From Acinetobacter sp. WCHAc010034 (GTDB lineage Bacteria; Pseudomonadota; Gammaproteobacteria; Pseudomonadales; Moraxellaceae): a stretch of 64,000 nucleotides of DNA. The position numbers and the translations under genes are program-made. The notes under the pieces are model-generated. The model was not told the DNA's origin. It saw nothing but the letters and a program-made list of their open reading frames with translations, and made no database searches. Where the stretch lies: contig NZ_CP032279.1 in assembly GCF_001696615.3 (NCBI RefSeq), positions 310,001 through 374,000 of the forward strand, read 5' to 3'. This document shows positions 52,485-59,540 of this stretch, piece after piece (position 1 is the first letter of the stretch; the number at the start of each line of letters is the position of its first letter).

Positions 52485-52612
52485 TTAGGAAAATTTACCA
52501 ATAAAGATAATTTTTGGATAAAAATATAGTAAAAAATGGCGCAAGCGGAGGTTTGAGCAGTCATGAAACAGAAACCAATACAAGCCCGCTGTCATGCATC
52601 TCTAGCGGTACT

Positions 52613-53413
52613 CTATGTCAGGTTCAACCCTCCATCTGACAGCAAAATCTCTCCAGTCAGGTAGTCCGAGGCTACAAGCATGGCGACGATTTGGGCGATA
52701 TCCTCAGGTCTGGCTGCTCTGCGCATGGGCGAACACTCCCGCCAAAGCTGTTGGGCAGCTATCCAATCCTCCGTCAAAGGGGTATCTACCAAACCCGGAG
52801 CAACGGCATTCACCCGAATATTTGGGGAAAGTGATACGGCAAGCAGGCGGGTAACATGGTTCAATGCGGCTTTGGATGAGGCGTAAGGGATTGATGCACC
52901 CTTGGGCCGAATGCCCGCATGTGAGCTTACATTAACAACACAGGCTGGGCGGCCGTGCCGCGCTGCATCTCTCAAAGCGGCTTCTGCTTCTGCTACAAGT
53001 CGAAATGGGGCTACCACATTGACCTCATGCAGCTCGTTCCAGATGGCAGGCGAAGCAGCCATAAGATCTTCATGAGGAATAACGCGGCTGATGCCAGCAT
53101 TGTTGATAAGGACATCAAGCCGCCCCTGCCAGGATATAGCCTCCTGGATCAGCCTTATCCTGTCAGCATCCTTGGCTAAATCAGCTTGGATGTATATAGC
53201 TTTTCCCAATTCAGCGGCTAACGCGAGTCCAGTTTCTACGGAACTGCGCGAGTGCAGAACTACAGCATACCCCTCGCTGGACAGCCTGCGTGCTATCGCA
53301 GCGCCGATGCCCGACGTGGAACCAGTCACGAGGGCAACAGGCAAGGTACTATTTAGGATTTGGATCAAAGAATACTTCTCCTCTTTGCTGATATATCTTG
53401 AAATTTCAGCCAT
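52613..53413 (-). CDS. SDR-family NAD(P)-dependent oxidoreductase
   Basis: The 266-aa classical short-chain dehydrogenase has the cofactor motif VTGSTSGIGAAIA (about 30-42), NNAG (about 108), the catalytic Ser in NVSSHAG (about 162), and Tyr/Lys in YASSKAAL (about 177). The first about 20 residues (MAEISRYISKEEKYSLIQIL) are an unusual extension. The substrate is unknown. It is flanked by XerC/XerD-type sites in inverse orientation, 27 bp from the nearer one. Its base composition is visibly richer in G+C than the neighbouring ankyrin gene, suggesting separate origins. Confidence 0.9.
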   Translation of the reverse strand: MAEISRYISKEEKYSLIQILNSTLPVALVTGSTSGIGAAIARRLSSEGYAVVLHSRSSVETGLALAAELGKAIYIQADLAKDADRIRLIQEAISWQGRLDVLINNAGISRVIPHEDLMAASPAIWNELHEVNVVAPFRLVAEAEAALRDAARHGRPACVVNVSSHAGIRPKGASIPYASSKAALNHVTRLLAVSLSPNIRVNAVAPGLVDTPLTEDWIAAQQLWRECSPMRRAARPEDIAQIVAMLVASDYLTGEILLSDGGLNLT

Positions 53414-53440
53414 TACACCACATCGGCATTAATGTAACGA

Positions 53441-53468
53441 ATTTAATATAATTGCCATTATATGAAAT
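53441..53468 (-). other. pdif site (XerC/XerD recombination site), orientation D-C
   Basis: Read on the plus strand: XerD arm ATTTAATATAA, spacer TTGCCA, XerC arm TTATATGAAAT. On the minus strand this is a C-D site with arms ATTTCATATAA and TTATATTAAAT, matching the pdif consensus (XerC ATTTCGTATAA, XerD TTATGTTAATT) at nearly all positions and with the standard 6-bp spacer. Confidence 0.8.
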
Positions 53469-53508
53469 CAAAAAACATTTAAGGCAATGATATATAATTA
53501 ATTTTTCA

Positions 53509-53536
53509 ATTTCATGTAACGCGTATTATGTTAATT
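53509..53536 (+). other. pdif site (XerC/XerD recombination site), orientation C-D
   Basis: XerC arm ATTTCATGTAA, spacer CGCGTA, XerD arm TTATGTTAATT. The XerD arm is identical to the usual pdif arm. It lies 9 bp before the stop codon end of the ankyrin gene and 40 bp from the preceding inversely oriented site. Confidence 0.85.
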
Positions 53537-53545
53537 TTAGATAAC

Positions 53546-54487
53546 CTAGTTAAAAGCTTCTAAGTACTTTATTAGTTCAGTTTTCTCTTGTTTTTGTGCT
53601 CTTTCAAATGCTGTTTCTTTGTATTTATTTTTATGTTTCATATCTATTCCGTATTCAGCTAAGAACTGCAATCCGTATAAATTATTATAATCTACGAAAA
53701 CATGTGGCATTTGGAAAACTGGATCTTTACCTAATGGGTCACAACCTAAATCTATCAGTAATTTATAAATTTCAGCGTTCTGATTGAGTCCAGCAATGAC
53801 CAAACCCTTTTGCATCACTGCCCTAATAAAATATTCTTTAAAGTGATCAAAAAAATAAAATACCATTTCATCAGAATATCTAAATGCCAATTCAAGCGGT
53901 GTGTATGAAAATGATTTTTTCTTTGGATCGGCACCTAGCTCTAATAGTTTCTTTGCTAATTTAATATTATTCCCTTCAATGCTTAACCCCAAAGGTGTTC
54001 CTACACCCTTGAGATTTCTATTTAATTCACCTTTACTTATTTTTTTTGAAAGTAAAAAATCTATCTGATCCACTAAGTTAAGATGGCAAGCATATACAAG
54101 TGTCTGTTTTATTTTTTCCTGTGAAAGGCTTTCTTCTAATTGAGTTTTTCGTTCTGCATCAAATGGGGTCACCGCATAGATTTGATATAGAATTAATTCC
54201 ATTGCATCATCCCAAAATAATTCAGGATTGTAGTTCGTGTGGTGGATTATTTTTCTATCAATAGAATAATAGCTGTAAATCCCATTATTTAATTCATCAC
54301 TATTCATAAGATCATGTATTTCAAGAAAAATGTCATCAGTATTTCCTATATTTTTGAATTCTTTTTTATCTGTTTCATAAACAGTTGCATACCTTAAATG
54401 ATTGGTTTTATTTAGCATAAGGAAAAAATCATGCGTAATCTTTAAGCCATCAACTTTTCTTAAAATTGTATCTATCGTTGGATTCAT
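53546..54487 (-). CDS. Ankyrin-repeat protein, function unknown
   Basis: The 313-aa AT-rich gene product has a non-repeat N-terminal half and ankyrin repeats from about residue 130 onward: TPLGLSIEGNNIKLAKKLLELGADP (split by position, about 163-187) is a textbook repeat, followed by TPLELAFRYSDEMVFYFFDH, QNAEIYKLLIDLGCDP and GLQFLAEYGIDM. No signal peptide. Ankyrin proteins of this size next to orphan small genes are often immunity-like or effector-binding proteins, but no toxin gene is nearby. The gene is enclosed by two inversely oriented pdif sites (53509, 54552) and so forms a discrete module. Confidence 0.82.
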   Translation of the reverse strand: MNPTIDTILRKVDGLKITHDFFLMLNKTNHLRYATVYETDKKEFKNIGNTDDIFLEIHDLMNSDELNNGIYSYYSIDRKIIHHTNYNPELFWDDAMELILYQIYAVTPFDAERKTQLEESLSQEKIKQTLVYACHLNLVDQIDFLLSKKISKGELNRNLKGVGTPLGLSIEGNNIKLAKKLLELGADPKKKSFSYTPLELAFRYSDEMVFYFFDHFKEYFIRAVMQKGLVIAGLNQNAEIYKLLIDLGCDPLGKDPVFQMPHVFVDYNNLYGLQFLAEYGIDMKHKNKYKETAFERAQKQEKTELIKYLEAFN

Positions 54488-54551
54488 GGGCTGAATTAAA
54501 TATCATAAATTTTCGTTTAGTATAAAAGAAAATTTCTCGAATATTGAGCCA

Positions 54552-54579
54552 ATTTAACATAATGGCTATTATTCGAAAT
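54552..54579 (-). other. pdif site (XerC/XerD recombination site), orientation D-C
   Basis: On the plus strand: XerD arm ATTTAACATAA, spacer TGGCTA, XerC arm TTATTCGAAAT. On the minus strand the arms read ATTTCGAATAA and TTATGTTAAAT; the latter is also the XerD arm of classical chromosomal dif. It marks the upstream end of the ankyrin module and overlaps the stop codon of the gene at 54569. Confidence 0.85.
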
Positions 54580-54952
54580 TTTTAAGCTGTCTATATTGCA
54601 ATGGGTCTATTTGCAGTGCGACTGTTTGTACGGTTAAGGAGTCGTCTAGCTTCTGCCATTTTTCTAAAAAATAGAATTGATCTAATAAATACACTGTAGA
54701 AGATGATGCAAAAAAAATTTCGACTTTCAACTTCGTAGTGTTTTTGATCGTTTTAATTGAATAAATATCAAATTGATTTTTATTATTTAAAATAAAGTTA
54801 AATAAATCACTACTAATTTCAATAATTTTTTCAATCTGCTCAAATCCATATTCCAAATAAACATTGAGATAAAAATTATTAGAATATTTGATAATTTCAA
54901 AATTAGTCTGAAAATTTGATAGGTGAAAAATCTCTAGATAATTTTTTTCCAA
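54569..54952 (-). CDS. Orphan AT-rich hypothetical protein ending inside a pdif site
   Basis: The 127-aa protein is rich in Phe, Ile, Asn and Lys, has no recognised domain, and resembles small immunity-type proteins only in size and composition. It starts with TTG at 54952, supported by a near-perfect Shine-Dalgarno (AAGGAGGA, about 6 nt away) and no better ATG. The last residues (NFE-stop) are encoded by the XerC arm of the pdif site, so the present C-terminus may be a product of recombination. The gene lies outside the ankyrin module. Confidence 0.7.
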   Translation of the reverse strand: MEKNYLEIFHLSNFQTNFEIIKYSNNFYLNVYLEYGFEQIEKIIEISSDLFNFILNNKNQFDIYSIKTIKNTTKLKVEIFFASSSTVYLLDQFYFLEKWQKLDDSLTVQTVALQIDPLQYRQLKNFE

Positions 54953-55000
54953 GTAATTCCTCCTTAAATTGGTTCTATCATATTAAGGCTTCTAATAATT

Positions 55001-55027
55001 ATTTAACATAAATCTCTTATGCAAAAC
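55001..55027 (-). other. Degenerate pdif-like site with 5-bp spacer, orientation D-C
   Basis: XerD arm ATTTAACATAA is perfect; after a 5-bp gap (ATCTC) comes TTATGCAAAAC, which differs at two positions from the XerC arm TTATGCGAAAT. The shortened spacer should prevent normal Xer recombination, so this may be a relic of the array's right end. Confidence 0.5.
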
Positions 55028-55165
55028 CCTCACTTGAAGGCATTTACAATAGCGCCATGCTTTGCCTTACAGTCATTATATTTGGCCACGGCATCAAGGC
55101 CAAAGCATTACAGCTTTGCCCTGCCCTGATTGCAGCTTCTGCAAATCAGCGCACAGCCCAAGAAT

Positions 55166-55195
55166 GGATCTTTAAACATAAATATTTAAAGATCC
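55166..55195. terminator. Perfect 11-bp hairpin downstream of the outer-membrane channel gene
   Basis: GGATCTTTAAA and TTTAAAGATCC pair around an 8-nt loop, 16 nt beyond the stop codon of the minus-strand gene at 55212. It is AT-rich and lacks a strong T-run, so termination strength is uncertain. Part of it (GATCTTTAAACATAA) also occurs at 52359. Confidence 0.5.
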
Positions 55196-55211
55196 CTAAC
55201 AAACTGAGCTA

Positions 55212-56237
55212 TTAAAATGCCTTACTGATAGAAACGTTCCAAATATTGTCTGTCCGCTGCTGTACGCCATTTAGATTTTCATTGATAGGCGTCATAAACT
55301 CTACACCCGCACGGACACCGCCTAAAACAGGAATAATCGAGTTCACACCTACGCCAGCAAAAGTCTGTTCACCGCCATAATTTCCCTGGATATCTGCTGG
55401 CGAACTATGATTGTGAGACACTTTATAATGTCCTTGCATGTTATCGGTATTACTATACTGGATACGTGCTGAAGTACTGAAATTTGGATGCCAGAGGTAG
55501 CTTAGCCAAGCTGTAGCACTGCGCTGATCACCAGCGTAATAGCCTAAATCATTTAAATCATCAAATAGCGGCTGGCGAGTTGAAGCCTGTATCCCCGCTT
55601 TCACTTTATCTTCAGTATAGACATAAGTCACGCTTGGAATTGCCTGCCAGACACCAGCTCCTAACTGCATGCCATAATGTACTGGTTTGCCGTCATTCCC
55701 ATATTTTTTATAATCGCCAGTTGGCGCAGACAAACCTAAAGTTGTGATGACTTGGTGTTTGCCATTATCAAATGCCCGATAAGATGCGCTGATGACCGTA
55801 TCTCCCCAGCCGTCAACACCATGCGAATGTGCGCCATGATCATTCCCGCCGCCATGATTTCCGTGTCCTGAACCTGTCTGGTTCGGGTTTGTGTCCATTG
55901 TCATGTCCATGCTCATATACATTGGCATCAACATCAACGTTAAATTGTCTGTAGGGGCATACATCACATGCAGCATATGCATATACATTTCATGCTCTTT
56001 AGTGAGCATGCTGTAGCGTCCTAAAGATTCAGGCGCGGCTTGATCTGAACCCTGATAATAACCGCTATCCTGATTCATACGCTGTACATTATAGCCCAGC
56101 ATCCATTCACCTTCTTTATGAAGGTGCTCATACATGACACCTGCAGGCGCATGCCCATCTGCACGCGGATGCGCTAGAACCTGTTGAGTAAAACTTAAAG
56201 AGATTAATGCGGTCAGAAGTAATTTTTGAAATTTCAT
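55212..56237 (-). CDS. Met/His-rich outer-membrane transporter-like protein, probably metal (copper) related
   Basis: The 341-aa protein has signal peptide MKFQKLLLTALISLSFTQQV ending near LAHP. The mature chain looks like an outer-membrane beta barrel (alternating strands, terminal Phe: NVSISKAF), similar to the MetA-pathway phenol-degradation/transporter group. It contains a methionine cluster (about residues 80-115) and a His/Gly loop (GHGNHGGGNDHGAHSHG, about 124-140), both typical of copper-binding surfaces. It lies 69 nt downstream of the DUF2946 gene in the same direction, supporting a shared metal role. Confidence 0.72.
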   Translation of the reverse strand: MKFQKLLLTALISLSFTQQVLAHPRADGHAPAGVMYEHLHKEGEWMLGYNVQRMNQDSGYYQGSDQAAPESLGRYSMLTKEHEMYMHMLHVMYAPTDNLTLMLMPMYMSMDMTMDTNPNQTGSGHGNHGGGNDHGAHSHGVDGWGDTVISASYRAFDNGKHQVITTLGLSAPTGDYKKYGNDGKPVHYGMQLGAGVWQAIPSVTYVYTEDKVKAGIQASTRQPLFDDLNDLGYYAGDQRSATAWLSYLWHPNFSTSARIQYSNTDNMQGHYKVSHNHSSPADIQGNYGGEQTFAGVGVNSIIPVLGGVRAGVEFMTPINENLNGVQQRTDNIWNVSISKAF

Positions 56238-56306
56238 GGCTTTTCCAATTAATAGATAAATCTAGTCCAATGGCATATCAAATGCCATTTAAAGTAATAC
56301 GCAGAG

Positions 56307-56702
56307 TTAAGCTATTAATTGAGGAGGAGCTTGTTTATAAGGATATTGAAAAGGTATAGGTGTTAATTTTATTGATTCATAACTGGGAAAAAAATCAGGT
56401 AATGTCAATATTACCCATTTAACTTCATATAATGCCGGTTCTTTTTGACTGTCAGCAATCAGATGATGCAAAACACAGAGATTGCATTCTGGATGATCAT
56501 GCTTGCCTGAATGAGGCTCGGCATGAACTCCATGAGAATCTTTTTCTGCATGATGAACAGAAACATCATGCAGCTTTAGACAAAAGACATCCTGAAGCTG
56601 CAAGTGCTGAGGCAAAAGCGGCGAAAGAAAGACCAATGCTTGCATAAATAGCGCAAACATAGACAAGAATAAACCTGTATGAATGACTTTCTTTCGAATC
56701 AC
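56307..56702 (-). CDS. DUF2946-family protein
   Basis: The 131-aa protein has an N-terminal hydrophobic helix (about 10-29, a signal anchor or uncleaved signal) and a His-rich middle segment (HHAEKDSHGVHAEPHSGKHD) followed by HPECNLCVLHH, the Cys-x-x-Cys centre of DUF2946. Genes of this family are commonly found beside copper-resistance and copper-uptake genes. It is the first gene of a two-gene unit with the Met/His-rich channel. The membrane-facing His/Cys segment probably binds a metal ion in the periplasm. Confidence 0.82.
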   Translation of the reverse strand: MIRKKVIHTGLFLSMFALFMQALVFLSPLLPQHLQLQDVFCLKLHDVSVHHAEKDSHGVHAEPHSGKHDHPECNLCVLHHLIADSQKEPALYEVKWVILTLPDFFPSYESIKLTPIPFQYPYKQAPPQLIA

Positions 56703-57563
56703 AATAACCTAATACCTATGGGGCATCAGGTGCAGGAGTATACTGAAAGCCCTCAAATAGATAAATAAATTTTAAATACGATCCATCCCCATTTCACATG
56801 ATGGCTGCGATACGAACTGGAAATGCAAGTCCCAATTTAAAATCTCCGCTGTTAGAATATTCACTTTGGAGATTTTCCCAGCGGACGGTTTGATCTGTTG
56901 CCGCCTATGCCGGATACAGAACTTAAACGGTTGCCGGCATCACCCGCGAAAAGTTAAATTCTGTTGATAAACAGCATGTTCAATGAATTTCTTCACCGTA
57001 CGCGTAACCATTTCAACCCATACCCGCGGTTCTAATTTTGCTTTTTCCTAATCTGCGCGCGCCTGAATTATGCTACAGCATGCCTGCATCGCGGCGCCTG
57101 CTGCTGCATAAGCGATTCAGCAGCTTTTGCGTTTTTATCTATTTTTTAGCTTTCTATGTTATAAAATCTTATATAGCGCCCGAACCGGACAAAAAATCCG
57201 GACAAATAATTTAAATAAAATTAATATATTGTTTTCAATATTAATTTAGTTGAATCTTCACTCTTGCTATGCAAAAAATGAGCTAAGCATTCAATTTATA
57301 ATCACTATAATGCATAAAAAAAAATTGTTATGATTGTGCAGCTTAAAAGATAATCTGGACAATAAACAGCGCTTTGAATGCCGGCCTGCTGTTTCCAGCT
57401 TATCGTTTTTGCCGCTATGCGACTGATATCTGATTGCATCCCATGACTGGAGATTTTAAAGTCCTATGCATCAATCAGTTTTTGACTGATTCAAGCTTGA
57501 TTTAATCTCTCTACTGCAGATTCGCAAACTTAAAGCCATAATTAAATTATTTAGGATGAATAC
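56703..57563. other. 861-bp intergenic region between the DUF2946 gene and metQ
   Basis: No intact gene is seen. A hairpin AAAATCTCC/GGAGATTTT is at 56839-56886. On the minus strand a 33-codon open piece (56941-57041, RVWVEMVTRTVKKFIEH...) looks like the remnant of a protein's end. A TATAAT at 57306-57311 could start metQ transcription and would leave a leader of about 245 nt. A small hairpin (AATCAG/CTGATT) lies near 57474-57492. I recognise no SAM riboswitch. Confidence 0.4.
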
Positions 57564-58436
57564 ATGAAAAAGCTCCTCGGTCTTGTACTTGGCCTATCAG
57601 TTGGCTTAGCCGGCTGCAGCAAACAGGAAGCGCCTGCAGCCGATGCAGCGCAGCAGAAAGACGCGGCCGCAGTTCAAACCGTCACCATGGCCTCTACCGG
57701 CTCAGATGCTGACATCTGGCGCTACATTGCAGGGCTGCCTGAAACCAAAGCGGCCGGCATTCAGCTGGAAGTGAAAAACTTCACCGACTATGTTTCCATG
57801 AACACAGCCGTTGCCAACAAAGAAATTGATGTCAACGCGTTCCAGTCATATGCCTACATGGTCGCATTCAATGCCAGCAATGAACAGAAAATTGCCCCGC
57901 TTTCCACCACTTATTTAGAGCCGATGGGCATTTACTCCAGCAAAGTGAAAAAGCTGGATGAGTTCAAGACCGGCGCTACCATTGCCATTCCAAATGACGG
58001 CGCAAACGAGTCGCGCGCTTTGCTGCTGCTTCAGTCTGCAGGCTTAATCAAGCTGAAAGCCGGCTTTGACGATGTAAAAGGTACGCCAGCGGATATTGCT
58101 GAAAATGCTAAGAAAATTGTAATCAAGCCAATTCAGATGGCGACTGCCGTACGCGTGAAAGATGAAGTTGACGCGATTGTTTTAGGCAATACTTTAGCAA
58201 TGGAAGGCGGCTTAAACGTGCTGAAAGATGCAGTTTACTATGAGCCAACCGACCAAAGCACCAGAATGAATGTCAACGTTTTAGCGGTGGCAGCTGACCG
58301 TCAGAATGACCCAGTGCTGAAAAAAGTCGGCGAGCTGTATCATACCGAAGCGGTGAAGCAGTACGTGCAGGAACACTTTGGCGGCACAAAAATTGATGTG
58401 AATAAGCCTGTAAGCTATCTTACAGAAGCAAAATAG
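57564..58436 (+). CDS. metQ: Methionine ABC transporter substrate-binding lipoprotein MetQ
   Basis: The 290-aa lipoprotein has signal and lipobox LVLGLSVGLAGC (Cys at about 18). The mature NlpA-type binding protein shows SGKEIDVNAFQSYAYM-like NKEIDVNAFQSYAYM (about 89-103), IAIPNDGANESRALLLLQSAG (about 144-164) and a C-terminal YVQEHFGG. It captures methionine in the periplasm for MetNI. It is the first gene of the locus and is followed by a terminator, so it can be made in excess over the membrane components. In most bacteria the order is metN-metI-metQ. Confidence 0.93.
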   Translation: MKKLLGLVLGLSVGLAGCSKQEAPAADAAQQKDAAAVQTVTMASTGSDADIWRYIAGLPETKAAGIQLEVKNFTDYVSMNTAVANKEIDVNAFQSYAYMVAFNASNEQKIAPLSTTYLEPMGIYSSKVKKLDEFKTGATIAIPNDGANESRALLLLQSAGLIKLKAGFDDVKGTPADIAENAKKIVIKPIQMATAVRVKDEVDAIVLGNTLAMEGGLNVLKDAVYYEPTDQSTRMNVNVLAVAADRQNDPVLKKVGELYHTEAVKQYVQEHFGGTKIDVNKPVSYLTEAK

Positions 58437-58455
58437 TAATATACTTTGCACATCT

Positions 58456-58484
58456 AAACAGGCAAATTCACTTTGCCTGTTTTT
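58456..58484 (+). terminator. Intra-operon terminator between metQ and metN
   Basis: AAACAGGCAAA and TTTGCCTGTTT form a perfect 11-bp stem with a 5-nt loop followed by T-rich sequence, 19 nt after the metQ stop and 30 nt before the metN start. It should allow only partial read-through to metNI. Confidence 0.9.
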
Positions 58485-58514
58485 CTTTTATCTTTAGCTT
58501 TAGCTCTTGACGAT

Positions 58515-59540
58515 ATGATTCAATTTAAAAATATTTCAAAGCACTTTGAACTGAAAGGCCAAACTGTTACAGCGCTGGATCAAATCAATCTGGAGATCCC
58601 GGCGGGCTGCATTTTTGGCATTATCGGCTACAGCGGTGCAGGCAAAAGCACCTTAATCCGCCTGATTAACCTGCTTGAACGCCCAAGCCAAGGCCAAATC
58701 ATTATCAATGATAAAGACTTTACGGCTTTGAATGCGCGCGAACTGCGTCAAGAGCGCACCAATATCGGCATGATTTTCCAGCATTTCAATCTGCTGCAGA
58801 CTAAAACTGTGGCGGAAAATATTGAAATGCCGCTCACGCTGCTGGGTGTCGGAAAGGCTGAGCGCCAGAAGCGCCTGGATGAACTGCTGGAATTCATTGA
58901 CCTGAAGCATAAAAAAGATGCATTTCCGGATGAACTGTCCGGCGGTCAGAAGCAGCGTGTCGGCATTGCCCGCGCGCTGGCGAATCATCCTAAAATTCTG
59001 CTGTGCGATGAAGCGACCTCTGCGCTTGACCCGCAGACCACCAAATCGGTTTTGGCCCTGCTGAAAAAAATCAATCAGGAACAAGGCATTACCATTGTCA
59101 TGGTCACCCATGAAATGGATGTGATTGAAACCGTCTGCGACTATGTGGCCGTGATGGAACAGGGCAAAGTGATTGAACTGGGTTCTACGCTGGATATCTT
59201 CAGCCAGCCGCAGCACCCGACCACTAAAAACTTCATTCAGACCGTGCTGCAGCAGCAGCTTCCGGTCACTATTTTAAATAATTTAGAAAATACAAATCAC
59301 AACAGCATTTATTGCCTGAAGTTTTTAGGCAGTTCAGCTCAGGAAACGGTCATTCAGTCTGTCATTAAGCAGTTTGACGTCAGCCTGAATATTTTATTTG
59401 CCAACATGACTGAAATTAACGGCTCGGTGATTGGGCAAATGTTTATTCAGCTTTTGGGCGAGCCTGCCGTCATTCAGCAAGCGGTTCAATTTTTGGAGCA
59501 AAGCGGCGTACAGGTTGAGCAGTCAGGAGTGCAGCGATGA
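58515..59540 (+). CDS. metN: Methionine ABC transporter ATP-binding protein MetN
   Basis: The protein is 341 aa from ATG 58515 (MIQFKNISKHFELKGQTV). ATPase motifs: Walker A GYSGAGKST (about 37-45), Q-loop IFQHFNLL, signature LSGGQKQR (about 140) and Walker B ILLCDEATSALD (about 160). The C-terminal about 90 residues form the NIL domain that binds methionine for trans-inhibition. It overlaps metI by 4 nt. The longer frame to 58473 covers the metQ terminator tail and was rejected. Confidence 0.95.
   Translation: MIQFKNISKHFELKGQTVTALDQINLEIPAGCIFGIIGYSGAGKSTLIRLINLLERPSQGQIIINDKDFTALNARELRQERTNIGMIFQHFNLLQTKTVAENIEMPLTLLGVGKAERQKRLDELLEFIDLKHKKDAFPDELSGGQKQRVGIARALANHPKILLCDEATSALDPQTTKSVLALLKKINQEQGITIVMVTHEMDVIETVCDYVAVMEQGKVIELGSTLDIFSQPQHPTTKNFIQTVLQQQLPVTILNNLENTNHNSIYCLKFLGSSAQETVIQSVIKQFDVSLNILFANMTEINGSVIGQMFIQLLGEPAVIQQAVQFLEQSGVQVEQSGVQR

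Larger units (their letters stand above)
51936..52612. other. Intergenic region at the left border of the pdif array
   Basis: This 677-bp stretch has no accepted gene. It contains the probable sRNA (52111-52182), a diverged copy of a sequence found again at 55120-55215, an imperfect hairpin (52385-52414) and a degenerate XerC/XerD site (52457-52484). The rest is AT-rich, and the part after 52490 runs into the 3' end of the dehydrogenase gene. Confidence 0.6.

Noticed and set aside
52000..57560. CRISPR array in the accessory region
   Set aside because: The repeated sequences are paired inverted 28-bp Xer-type sites, not regularly spaced direct repeats, and no cas gene is present.
57311..57563. 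Possible SAM or other riboswitch in the metQ leader
   Set aside because: The leader is long, but I see no conserved aptamer core known to me; only one small hairpin. A covariance-model search would decide.
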